DNA from: Chloroflexota bacterium
GTDB taxonomy: Bacteria > Chloroflexota > Anaerolineae > J036 > Brachytrichaceae
Assembly: GCA_025354985.1 (NCBI GenBank)
Contig: JANXLU010000011.1
Coordinates: forward strand, 62,001 to 126,000
Direction: 5' to 3'
DNA length: 64,000 nt
Position numbers and translations under genes: made by a program. The notes under the pieces are model-generated. The model had not been told where the DNA came from and did not search any database. It was given only the letters and a program-made list of their open reading frames with translations. How positions within the stretch are numbered: the first letter of the stretch is position 1; every line of letters begins with the position of its first letter. Of this stretch, positions 27,851-35,723 are shown piece after piece.

Positions 27851-28834
27851 ATGGCAACAAGAACCGCAACACACACCATCGGAATTGATTTGGGAGGCAC
27901 CAAGATCCTGACGGGCATCGTCAATGCTCGAAATGAGATGGTCGCGACGGTAAAAACGCCTACCAACGCCCAGGAAGGAGCCCAGGGGGTGTTGGACCGC
28001 ATCATCGTGTCCCTTGATCAAGCATTGGTCCAATCCAATTTGTCCAAGTCGGACATTCGTGGTGTCGGAATCGGGGTTCCGGGCGTTTTTGATGCGGCAT
28101 CTGGCGTGATCATTCGGATTACCAACATCGATGGCATGGAGAACGTAAACATGGCCCAGCTTCTAAGTACATGGCATGGGGGCAAGATAAAAACTGTGCT
28201 TTCAAATGATGTCCGCGTAGCAACGTGGGGAGAATATCAGCTTGGAGCTGGAAAGGGCCACAAGAACATGGTTGCGATCTGGGTTGGCACGGGAATTGGC
28301 GGCGGGATTATTCTCAATGGCAAGGTGCTCGAAGGTTCGCGCGGTAGCGCGGGCGAAGTAGGCCATGTGGTGACTTTGGCCGACGGTCCGTTTGCTGCAG
28401 GTGCGGGTGTTCGAGGTGGCATTGAAGCGTTGGCCAGCCGGACCGCAATTGAACGTGATCTGCGTCGCGCCATAGCCGACGGCACGGCGACGATTCTGCC
28501 GCAGATTCTCGCAAAAAATGAAAACCAGCTCAAGAGTGGCGTGTTACGGAAGGCCGTCCGCAAAGGGGACGCGCTTACGATAAGCGTGTTGGAGCGTGCC
28601 GCCTACTACCTTGGTCTGCATTGTGCCAGCGTTGTGAACATGCTAGATCCGGAAATTGTTGTATACGGTGGCGGATTAATGGAAAATCTTGGCGACTGGA
28701 TGATAGAGCGGATTGCACCCGTGGCGCGGCGCAATTTCATCAACAAGTCAAACTTGGACAAAATATCGCTCGTGGCAACCAGCCTTGGCGAGCCTGCCGG
28801 CGCGCTTGGCGCGGCCTTGCTTGCGCGCGGGTAG
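27851..28834 (+). CDS. ROK-family sugar kinase lacking the cysteine zinc motif
   Basis: 327 aa, glucokinase-like. ATP-binding GIDLGGTKILTG at the N-terminus, catalytic Asp in SNDVRVATWGEYQLG (Asp120), and GTGIGGGIILNGK. ROK proteins normally carry GH...CxCGxxGCxE, a structural zinc site beside the sugar-binding His and Glu. Here the block 171-192 reads GHVVTLADGP followed by FAAGAGVRGGIE: the His and Glu remain, but no Cys is present. So sugar binding may survive without zinc. Most likely glucokinase; ManNAc or other hexose kinase is possible. Confidence 0.9.
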   Translation: MATRTATHTIGIDLGGTKILTGIVNARNEMVATVKTPTNAQEGAQGVLDRIIVSLDQALVQSNLSKSDIRGVGIGVPGVFDAASGVIIRITNIDGMENVNMAQLLSTWHGGKIKTVLSNDVRVATWGEYQLGAGKGHKNMVAIWVGTGIGGGIILNGKVLEGSRGSAGEVGHVVTLADGPFAAGAGVRGGIEALASRTAIERDLRRAIADGTATILPQILAKNENQLKSGVLRKAVRKGDALTISVLERAAYYLGLHCASVVNMLDPEIVVYGGGLMENLGDWMIERIAPVARRNFINKSNLDKISLVATSLGEPAGALGAALLARG

Positions 28835-28861
28835 CCTCGGGCGCCGCCCACATCAGCTCAC

Positions 28862-30514
28862 CTAGGCGGCGATAATTCCGACTATTAGGAGTGCGGCGCG
28901 TATCTGCGACGCATCCGCGAATCGGAATGCAAGTGCGTTGCCGGCAAGGCGCTCAATCGTAAATGTCTGGAGACCGGCCTCCTTGATCAATGTATCCAGT
29001 GTCGCAGAATCCTTCATGCGCACGATTACCGTCTGCTCCACCTTGGCTTCCACACCGTGTGTTCCCCATCTTTCAAGCGCTTTCCGCAAGAATACAGGCA
29101 ACGGACCGGCCGCAGTTTTCTCTAAAAATTCGATGATCCGCGGTACTCCAATTCCAAAGCCCTTGGCGGTCGTCAACGACTCGTTGCTGAACTGAAATCC
29201 ATAGCCAACGTTTGGCTCAAAGCTCACGGCGTCGGCCACCCTTGCCAGCTGAAATCGTTCAAATCGCGACCACGGTTGAATCATAAAAACGGCGCTTTCG
29301 CCAAAGTTCAGTACCGCCTGATCTGGCGGTGATTCATATATAGCCGTGGCGCTTAGCCAGGCAACAGGTCCCTGAAGAATGGTTCTAATGAGTGCGCCTT
29401 CAATGCGATCCCAGTGTTCAAATCCGCCTAGAAATTTGCCGGTTAGCGTATCTCTTATTTGCCAGGTATCGTATCGGCCACTTGGCCGCAAAAAGTCGGG
29501 GCAGTGCTCTTTCGCAAATGTCGCGACAGCGTCTCCAACTGCCACACCCGGTCTATTTGAGGCTCCAAGGGTTGACTGCCATTGCTCCCACACCTTGATG
29601 ACGGCGGCCCGGTCCTCAACCGGGTGGTTTCGCCAAGTATGGCGCATTTCCAGAGTTATCCCGTCAACGTACTCCAGTTCGTTCCAGCTCGAGCTGGCCA
29701 GCCAGGTCTTCCACAGGCTGTTCAGCTGCGACCGGGCCGAACCGTTAAGCCAGGACATCACTTCGCGCGCGTTTAATCGCAAAATGCCCCGTTGGGAAAG
29801 CCGCAGCCAGCCTTGTTGCCGTATCAGGTGAGCAGCAAATTGTGCCTGATCACGAGTGCCTTGCAACAGCACTTCCACATTATTTAGAACATGGCTGGGC
29901 CAATCAGATGCTGTGAGATTCGGGTTGGCCTGAACATGGGAAAGTATGGTCACGCAATCGTCCAACAACCAGGAGGAAACGCGATCGTGCCTGGACCCGG
30001 ACTCCTTGGCCGAGAATACATCGTGTGTGGGCGCTCGTTCTGACGACGTGTTCACCAGATCCGAAGCAAGGCCCAGTCGCGCATCCGTCGCAAGCGCCAC
30101 CAACAGCTCGGGCGGAATAAAGGCACTTTCGATCGGGGTGCTGCTGCGATCAAATGCTCTAAAGATCAATCCGCGGTACCACAGCGTTTCCGTGGTGTTA
30201 GCGGGCTGCAACCACGGCCGCTCACGCTCCAGCTTGGCCGGACCCATTGGACGTAGCACGCCAAACTTTCGTTCGAATGCCGCGAAAGGCATGCGACCAT
30301 CACCCTTCGCCAGCGTGGCCCACGCCCGTTGTGAGTCCGACGGCAGCTGTTGCCAAACTTCCGCCATAATCACTGGATCTACCAGTTGCGCCAGGATGGC
30401 CTGCACCAGATCCTGTGAGGTCGCGTGATCCAGGCTGACCTCCCAAGCCTCCGCTATTGCGACAAGCCTGGGCAGTGCCTCATCCAACAGGGCTGAGCGC
30501 ATGGATCTCATCAT
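28862..30514 (-). CDS. Helicase-associated (XPB/Ssl2 N-terminal-like) domain protein
   Basis: 550 aa without Walker motifs, so not itself a helicase. The C-terminal part, with GIGVPRIIEFLEKTAAGPLP, a following GVEAKVEQTVIVRMKD and FTIERLAGNALAFRF, resembles the XPB/Ssl2 N-terminal / helicase_C_3 domain found in uncharacterised proteins of Chloroflexota and Actinobacteria. The N-terminal half is helical and Trp-rich. It may bind DNA or a repair partner. Lies 62 bases downstream of mdh on the same strand, so possibly read through from it. Function unknown. Confidence 0.68.
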   Translation of the reverse strand: MMRSMRSALLDEALPRLVAIAEAWEVSLDHATSQDLVQAILAQLVDPVIMAEVWQQLPSDSQRAWATLAKGDGRMPFAAFERKFGVLRPMGPAKLERERPWLQPANTTETLWYRGLIFRAFDRSSTPIESAFIPPELLVALATDARLGLASDLVNTSSERAPTHDVFSAKESGSRHDRVSSWLLDDCVTILSHVQANPNLTASDWPSHVLNNVEVLLQGTRDQAQFAAHLIRQQGWLRLSQRGILRLNAREVMSWLNGSARSQLNSLWKTWLASSSWNELEYVDGITLEMRHTWRNHPVEDRAAVIKVWEQWQSTLGASNRPGVAVGDAVATFAKEHCPDFLRPSGRYDTWQIRDTLTGKFLGGFEHWDRIEGALIRTILQGPVAWLSATAIYESPPDQAVLNFGESAVFMIQPWSRFERFQLARVADAVSFEPNVGYGFQFSNESLTTAKGFGIGVPRIIEFLEKTAAGPLPVFLRKALERWGTHGVEAKVEQTVIVRMKDSATLDTLIKEAGLQTFTIERLAGNALAFRFADASQIRAALLIVGIIAA

Positions 30515-30576
30515 GCCCTTTCGATCTTCCGACCGCCCTGACTCGTGTAGGAGCGAGGGTGGTTTAGCGTTGCTGC

Positions 30577-31530
30577 CTACTTCAAAACGGACATTGTTCC
30601 GCGCACTAGTTCCGCGCTCTTGTTCATCATTGAGCGTTCTGCGTCGTTCAGCTCCACTTCAATTATCTTCTCTACACCAGCACCACCCAGCACCACGGGG
30701 ACACCAAAAAACATGTCCTTAAGACCATATTCACCGTCTAGATACGTAGCCACCGGACGAATTAACTTGCGGTCTTTGATGATTGCTTCAACCATTTCCG
30801 CTACACTCGCCCCGGGGGCGAAGTAAGCGCTCCCAGTCTTTAGTAGGTTGACAATTTCAGCTCCGCCCCCACGTGTCCGTTGCACAATGGCGTCCACGCG
30901 TTCCTGCGTCGTCATGCCCATTTTTACCAGATCTGGAATCGGAATTCCGGCCACGGTGCTGTAGCGGACCAGCGGCACCATTTCGTCGCCGTGGCCACCA
31001 AGCACGAACGCATGCGTGTTTTCAACAGAGCACTTGAACTCCATCGCCATGAACGTGCGCATCCGCGCGCTGTCAAGCACGCCGGCTTGGCCCATCACGC
31101 GATTCTTGTCAAACCCGTGCTCATGCAGCACCTTGTAGGCAACATAAGCCATCGTGTCCAATGGATTGGTCACCACAATAACGATTGCATCCGGAGATGT
31201 CGCGGCAATATTGGATGCAACATCAGTCACAATTTTCTGATTTGTGCTGACCAAGTCCTCGCGCGTCATCCCGGGCTTTCGCGCAAGACCAGCGGTGACA
31301 ACGAAAATGGAACTACCCTTTGTATCGGCATAGTCATTTGTTCCGGTTATATGAGTGTCATATCCTAGAACAGGCCCGGCCTGCATCAGATCCAATGCTT
31401 TGCCCTTTGGCATGGATTCGGTCATTGGAACATCCAGCAATACGATGTCTCCCAACTCCCGCTCAGCCAACCAATGTGCCGTTGTTGCACCCACAAAGCC
31501 GGCGCCTACTACAGTGATCTTGTTACGCAT
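30577..31530 (-). CDS. mdh: Malate dehydrogenase, LDH-like type
   Basis: 317 aa NAD-dependent enzyme of the TCA cycle. Rossmann start [19 protein letters not shown], substrate Arg segment [25 protein letters not shown] and the catalytic His in [10 protein letters not shown]. The sequence is of the LDH-like MDH kind known from Chloroflexus. Start ATG 31530 is supported by AAGGAG 11 bases upstream and by a promoter ahead of it; the frame is open for 37 further codons but they include that leader. The downstream gene follows after 62 bases. Confidence 0.95.
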   Translation of the reverse strand: MRNKITVVGAGFVGATTAHWLAERELGDIVLLDVPMTESMPKGKALDLMQAGPVLGYDTHITGTNDYADTKGSSIFVVTAGLARKPGMTREDLVSTNQKIVTDVASNIAATSPDAIVIVVTNPLDTMAYVAYKVLHEHGFDKNRVMGQAGVLDSARMRTFMAMEFKCSVENTHAFVLGGHGDEMVPLVRYSTVAGIPIPDLVKMGMTTQERVDAIVQRTRGGGAEIVNLLKTGSAYFAPGASVAEMVEAIIKDRKLIRPVATYLDGEYGLKDMFFGVPVVLGGAGVEKIIEVELNDAERSMMNKSAELVRGTMSVLK

Positions 31531-31567
31531 ATCTAAGATTGCTCCTTGTTTGTATAGACAGTTTGAG

Positions 31568-31597
31568 ATTATAAGGTGCGGCGGCAAAACTTGGCAA
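31568..31597 (-). promoter_or_regulatory. mdh promoter
   Basis: On the minus strand TTGCCA (31597-31592) and TATAAT (31573-31568) are separated by 18 bases, a good sigma-70 match. Transcription would start about 30 bases before the mdh ATG and include its AAGGAG site. Confidence 0.65.
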
Positions 31598-31627
31598 GGT
31601 AAGAGACACCCGTGGTTCAATTCTGGT

Positions 31628-32368
31628 ATGAGTTTAGACATTCGCCCTTATGCTGCGCCAGAAGGAGCGCCTGCCATGAATCAGACCTGGCATGAATTGC
31701 TCTTTATGCATTGGCGCATACCGATTTCAGTGCTGCGACCTTTGATTCCCTCCCGCCTTGAAATTGATGAATTTGACGGGAGTGCATGGATCGGCGTCGT
31801 TCCGTTTCGTATGAGCGGCGTCCGGCCGCACGGTCTGCCGGGCATGCCTTGGCTCAGCGCATTTCCAGAGCTGAATGTACGCACCTATGTAACCGCGCAT
31901 GATCGGCCCGGGGTTTGGTTCTTCTCGCTGGATGCGGGTAATTCACTCGCAGTGCAAATCGCCCGCAGCTGGTTTTCTTTGCCATACTTCCACTCACATA
32001 TGGCACTAACACATCAACCTGGCGATTCTCCGGATCGGACAAAAATACGCTATAGCGCGACGCGCACGCATGCCGGCGCATCCTCGGCACAATTCACTGC
32101 AACATACTTTCCTACGGGCATTGTCAGCGCAGCTACGCACGCCTCCTTGGAGTGGTTTTTGACCGCACGCTATTGTTTGTATACGGTGCGCGGCGCCAAA
32201 TTGGTCCGCGGGGAAATCGACCACGCGCCATGGCCGTTGCAGCCTGCTTCTTGCACGGTGGATGTAAATACCATGTGCGACGGACTTGATCTGCCTCTGA
32301 TTGGAGATCCGCATTTGTTGTATTCGCATCGGTTGGATGTCACGGTCTGGCCACTGACAAATGTGTGA
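31628..32368 (+). CDS. DUF2071 (YqjF-like) protein
   Basis: 246 aa. Starts at ATG 31628, inside a frame that is open much further upstream across mdh; that extension is antisense and unlikely. The signatures of DUF2071 are clear: [26 protein letters not shown] cut here to its key elements HWRIP and PSRLE, then [14 protein letters not shown] and [21 protein letters not shown]. This family is of unknown function; B. subtilis YqjF belongs to it. Divergent from mdh. Confidence 0.86.
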   Translation: MSLDIRPYAAPEGAPAMNQTWHELLFMHWRIPISVLRPLIPSRLEIDEFDGSAWIGVVPFRMSGVRPHGLPGMPWLSAFPELNVRTYVTAHDRPGVWFFSLDAGNSLAVQIARSWFSLPYFHSHMALTHQPGDSPDRTKIRYSATRTHAGASSAQFTATYFPTGIVSAATHASLEWFLTARYCLYTVRGAKLVRGEIDHAPWPLQPASCTVDVNTMCDGLDLPLIGDPHLLYSHRLDVTVWPLTNV

Positions 32369-32454
32369 CATCAATCATGGATTAGGGTCGCAATAAATTC
32401 GAAAATCGAGTTAAACTTCCCACTGGATTCATTCAAATCCACACAAACAGAGTC

Positions 32455-32731
32455 GGAGGAAATAATTATGGCAATTTTGGGTTCATTGGTAAGTTTGGCG
32501 GCACTCGTTCCATTCATCATGGTTCTGATTAAGTTGTTCCAGGAAAAGGGCGCCGGTCACGGCATTCTCGGATTGATTTGCGCGCTCTATACGTTCATTT
32601 GGGGATGGCAGAACTCCAGCCGCCTGAATATTCGCAACTTGATGATGATCTGGACGGGCTTGATCGTCGTTGGGGTGGTGCTAAATTTGATCGGCGGCGG
32701 GCTAAACGCCACACAGTTGCCGTCCAACTAA
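32455..32731 (+). CDS. Small three-helix membrane protein, 87 aa, with strong RBS
   Basis: The coding part is 32468-32731 and GGAGGA at 32455-32460 sits seven bases before the ATG, one of the best Shine-Dalgarno sites in the window. The protein has three hydrophobic segments (about 3-23, 31-45 and 57-78) with few charges between them (KLFQEKGAGHG, NSSRLNIRN). It resembles short uncharacterised inner-membrane proteins; function unknown. A strong terminator follows 40 bases after the stop, so it is probably an abundant, single-gene transcript. Confidence 0.8.
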
Positions 32732-32773
32732 TCGTTGCGGGGCGCACTCATCGTGCGCACGCGACACAGAAGG

Positions 32774-32813
32774 ACCAGGAGCACTATCCGCCAGGTGCTC
32801 CTGGTCTTTTTTT
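32774..32813 (+). terminator. Rho-independent terminator
   Basis: Perfect 11-bp stem (32774-32784 with 32795-32805), 10-base loop, followed by C and seven T residues. Ends the small membrane protein transcript. The LLM oxidoreductase ATG comes only 38 bases later, which leaves little room for that operon's promoter unless it overlaps the hairpin. Confidence 0.92.
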
Positions 32814-32851
32814 CGCCAAACTGCGATTACCCGCACGTTAGGCATCCAACT

Positions 32852-33853
32852 ATGGAATTCGCGATTGCATTTCAAGGTAACAAGGCACCTGACGAGTACG
32901 TGGCGCTTGCCCGTCTCGTTAACAATTATGCATTTGATGTCGTAAGCGTATACAACGATTTGCTCTTTCAGCCGGCATTGGGCCCTCTGCTGTGGATGGC
33001 ACCCCATCTGGATCGGTCCAAGCGAATTGGCTTCGCCGCGCTAAATCCGTATACCGTTCATCCGATTGAAATCGCGGGTCAGGCGGCCTTGCTGGACTTG
33101 GCCACCAATGGTCGGGCGTACCTTGGGTTGGCGCGGGGCGCGTGGTTGAATCAAATCGGTGTCGTTCAAGATCACCCGCTCGAATGGCTTACAGAAACCG
33201 TGCTTGCGGTAAAACACTTGTTGCGAACAGATCCGAATGAATTTGCGGGATCTCGAATCCATTTGCCGGCCGGCATGGGTTTGAATTATTCAGTTGTGCG
33301 CAGCCAGATTCCAATCATGATCGGCACTTGGGGTCGGCGGACCGCAATGATGGCCGGTTGCCTTGCCGATGAAGTAAAGATTGGAGGATCCTCCAACCCC
33401 GAAATGGTCGGCGTAATTGGGCCTGCCATTCGTGCCGGTGAAAAACAAGCCGCGCGCCCGATTGGGTCAGTTGGTCTTTGTTTCGGTGCGGTAACCGTCG
33501 TTGATAGCGATCGCTCGGCGGCTCGCGCGCGCGTGCGACGCGAAGCTGCACTCTATTTGCCCGTAACTGCGGCGCTGGATCCCACGTTGAAGGATGAGGA
33601 ATGGCTGACGCGCTTGAAAACGGCAGCTAATCTTAAAGACTATGACGCTGTATCCGGGCTGATTTCAGATGACATTTTGGAAAAGTTTGCGTTTTCAGGT
33701 AACCCACGCGATATCATCCGCCAGACCCAATCGCTAGTTGAGGCGGGTGCAACCCGTGTCGAATTTGGAACGCCCCACGGATTGACCATTTCAGCGAATG
33801 GCATAAAACTTCTGGGAGAGCAGGTGCTGCCATACTTCAGGGAGAGGGATTAG
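32852..33853 (+). CDS. LLM-class flavin-dependent oxidoreductase (F420 or FMN)
   Basis: 333 aa luciferase-like monooxygenase TIM barrel. ATG at 32852; an upstream open frame would pass through the terminator. Family features: N-terminal EFAIAFQGN strand, GLARGAWLNQIG (conserved GxGRG-like region), VRSQIPIMIGTWGRRTAMMAG, and the C-terminal GNPRDIIRQTQSLVEAGATRVEFG. These enzymes oxidise or reduce diverse small molecules with F420 or FMN. First gene of a seven-gene run with HyuA/HyuB; it could open or oxidise a heterocycle before the hydantoinase step. Cofactor not decidable from sequence. Confidence 0.9.
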   Translation: MEFAIAFQGNKAPDEYVALARLVNNYAFDVVSVYNDLLFQPALGPLLWMAPHLDRSKRIGFAALNPYTVHPIEIAGQAALLDLATNGRAYLGLARGAWLNQIGVVQDHPLEWLTETVLAVKHLLRTDPNEFAGSRIHLPAGMGLNYSVVRSQIPIMIGTWGRRTAMMAGCLADEVKIGGSSNPEMVGVIGPAIRAGEKQAARPIGSVGLCFGAVTVVDSDRSAARARVRREAALYLPVTAALDPTLKDEEWLTRLKTAANLKDYDAVSGLISDDILEKFAFSGNPRDIIRQTQSLVEAGATRVEFGTPHGLTISANGIKLLGEQVLPYFRERD

Positions 33854-33859
33854 GATGCC

Positions 33860-34498
33860 ATGTCGCCGAGGATAATAAATGAAAACGAGTATCAGCGCAT
33901 GCCCTGGCGCAACGGTCTGGGTTTCACGTCACTGATTGCAATGCATCCGCCTGAGTCTTCCTTGGCTACCGCATCGTTCGATTGGCGGCTGGAGCTTTCC
34001 GACATAGAGAGGAATGTTGAGTTTTCCTCTTTTCCGGAACACGAACGCACGTTCACGGTCGCTCATGGTGACGGCGCCTTCCTCACCATTGATGGTGCTG
34101 CACCAACCACTTTGACTCGCAGCTCTAATCCTTTTTGGTTCGACGGTAAAAGCCGCACACACTGCGCGCTGACGGATGGAAAGGTCACCGCGTTTAACGT
34201 AATCGTCCGACGCGGTGCCTATTCCGCAATTGTGCAGCGGTTGACGTCAAATTCAGAGGTCGTGGCTAGTCGAAGTTCCGTCATTATGCTGGCCTATTGC
34301 GCGGCGGGTTCAGGCCAAATTAGCCACGACCGGACTGGTATTTCCTTGACGATTGGTCAGTCAATTCTGTTCGATCCCCCGGCCTTGGGTTCTAACTACG
34401 AGTTCACCTCGGTTCCAAATCTCAGCTCCGAATATGTGGTGCTTGTTACGCAGATAATACAATCTGATCCGCAAGGTTCGTATGGTTTATTAGGGTAA
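33860..34498 (+). CDS. HutD/Ves family protein
   Basis: 212 aa double-stranded beta-helix (cupin-like) protein. Signatures of HutD: MPWRNGLGFTSLIAMHPP near the N-terminus, FDWRLELSDIERNVEFSSFPEHERT, FWFDGKSRTHCALTDGKVTAFNVIVRRG. HutD occurs in histidine-utilisation operons with unclear, possibly formiminoglutamate-sensing or regulatory roles, and E. coli Ves is a paralogue. Here it lies 6 bases after the LLM gene and not beside any hut gene, so it may buffer or sense a ring-opening intermediate. That role is inferred. Confidence 0.86.
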   Translation: MSPRIINENEYQRMPWRNGLGFTSLIAMHPPESSLATASFDWRLELSDIERNVEFSSFPEHERTFTVAHGDGAFLTIDGAAPTTLTRSSNPFWFDGKSRTHCALTDGKVTAFNVIVRRGAYSAIVQRLTSNSEVVASRSSVIMLAYCAAGSGQISHDRTGISLTIGQSILFDPPALGSNYEFTSVPNLSSEYVVLVTQIIQSDPQGSYGLLG

Positions 34499-34501
34499 AT
34501 A

Positions 34502-34831
34502 TTGAAGGACGAATTCAGCCTCTTTGACTTGAAGGTTTCCGTTGAGCAGATAAACGGCACCTGCACGTGCAATCACAAGATAGGTGACTATTTCGAGTTG
34601 CATGGTGGCAAGCTACACGTTCCGGCTGACCAAACCTTTTGCGTATTCGCGTTGCAAAGCTGCCTTCCGTTGCTTCCTGCAAAGCAACGCATAACTCATC
34701 CTAACGATTGGATGAGCACCGATTCGCGCATCTGCTGCCCGGATCCGGCATGTGGGTTGATCATGCTCATTGAGCGTATTAAGCTGCGCACGTTGCGCCA
34801 CAGTGAAACCAGCGCATCCAAGTTGACGTAG
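34502..34831 (+). CDS. TIGR04076-family small protein
   Basis: 109 aa starting at TTG 34502, three bases after the HutD stop. The pattern LKVSVEQINGTCTCNHKIGDYFEL, a Cys-rich N-terminal block with GxCxxxHKxGDxF, then VCIHALPSLLP-like FCVFALQSCLPLL and a terminal CPDPACGLIMLIERI, matches the TIGR04076 family, usually about 90 residues and of unknown function. Cysteines suggest metal or redox involvement. No ATG is available, so the TTG start is accepted with some doubt. Confidence 0.7.
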   Translation: MKDEFSLFDLKVSVEQINGTCTCNHKIGDYFELHGGKLHVPADQTFCVFALQSCLPLLPAKQRITHPNDWMSTDSRICCPDPACGLIMLIERIKLRTLRHSETSASKLT

Positions 34832-34892
34832 GAAGATGTGGCGGCACGCGCACACAGGCTGTGTCCGGCCATGGACCTGCAATAATGCGGAC

Positions 34893-35723
34893 ATGTCATC
34901 AAGCCCACGGTTCAAAGATAAAGTTGCTATTGTTACCGGTGCCGCAAATGGTATTGGACGATCCATTGCCATGCGTTTCGCCCGGGAGGGTGCCCATGTG
35001 ATTGTGGCCGACGTAAATGGCGCGGGCGCCGATTCGGTCGCCGGTGCAATAACCGCAGAAAGTGGTTCCGCCCGTGTTTGTAAAACCGATGTTGCAGTGG
35101 AACAGCAGGTCCAGGAAATGGTGGCGTTCACCATGGCCGAATTTGGTCGTTTGGACATACTTGTAAATAATGCCGGAATAACCAACGCCTATCAGCCGCT
35201 CAAGGTCGAGCGTCACATTCTGGATGGCGATCTAAACTGGTGGAACACCGTGATTGGCATAAACCTCACTGGTTCGTTTCTCTGCAGTTTGCACGCCTGC
35301 CGCGTCATGGTACATCAACGCAGCGGTGCCATTATCAATCTGTCATCGGGTGGGGCATCCAAGGCACACCGCGGAATGGTGGCTTATGATGCTGCAAAGG
35401 GCGGTATCGAGGCCATGACACGGGCATTTGCACTTGACCTTGCGCCATACGGCGTGCGCGTCAACACCCTGGTGCCGGGCTCGATCGATACAAGTGGATT
35501 GGATCTTGCCCAACGCATGCTGCGTGGGCAGAACATCCCACTTGGTCGCGTTGGTGAATCGGATGACTTGGCCGGTCCGGCCATGTTCCTGGCATCCGAG
35601 GATGCCCGCTATGTTACGGGTCACTGCCTATTTGTTGATGGCGGCATGCTAATCCAGCAACGATCAGCCACCGTGGATATTTTCCCGTTAAGCTCATTCC
35701 CAATGATCGAGACCCAACAATGA
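34893..35723 (+). CDS. Short-chain dehydrogenase/reductase
   Basis: 276 aa SDR. NAD(P)-binding TGAANGIGRS at the N-terminus, NNAG motif in ILVNNAGIT, active-site Ser in NLSSGGAS and the catalytic YDAAKGG (Tyr, Lys). ATG 34893 is chosen because the longer frame adds 19 residues of no family character. The C-terminus ends with a typical GHCLFVDGGM. Overlaps hyuA by 4 bases (ATGA). Likely oxidises a hydroxyl or reduces a carbonyl intermediate of the operon's substrate. Confidence 0.9.
   Translation: MSSSPRFKDKVAIVTGAANGIGRSIAMRFAREGAHVIVADVNGAGADSVAGAITAESGSARVCKTDVAVEQQVQEMVAFTMAEFGRLDILVNNAGITNAYQPLKVERHILDGDLNWWNTVIGINLTGSFLCSLHACRVMVHQRSGAIINLSSGGASKAHRGMVAYDAAKGGIEAMTRAFALDLAPYGVRVNTLVPGSIDTSGLDLAQRMLRGQNIPLGRVGESDDLAGPAMFLASEDARYVTGHCLFVDGGMLIQQRSATVDIFPLSSFPMIETQQ

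Noticed and set aside
31355-31627. Upstream extension of the DUF2071 gene
   Set aside because: It runs antisense through mdh and its promoter and lacks family residues; the ATG at 31628 starts the conserved domain.
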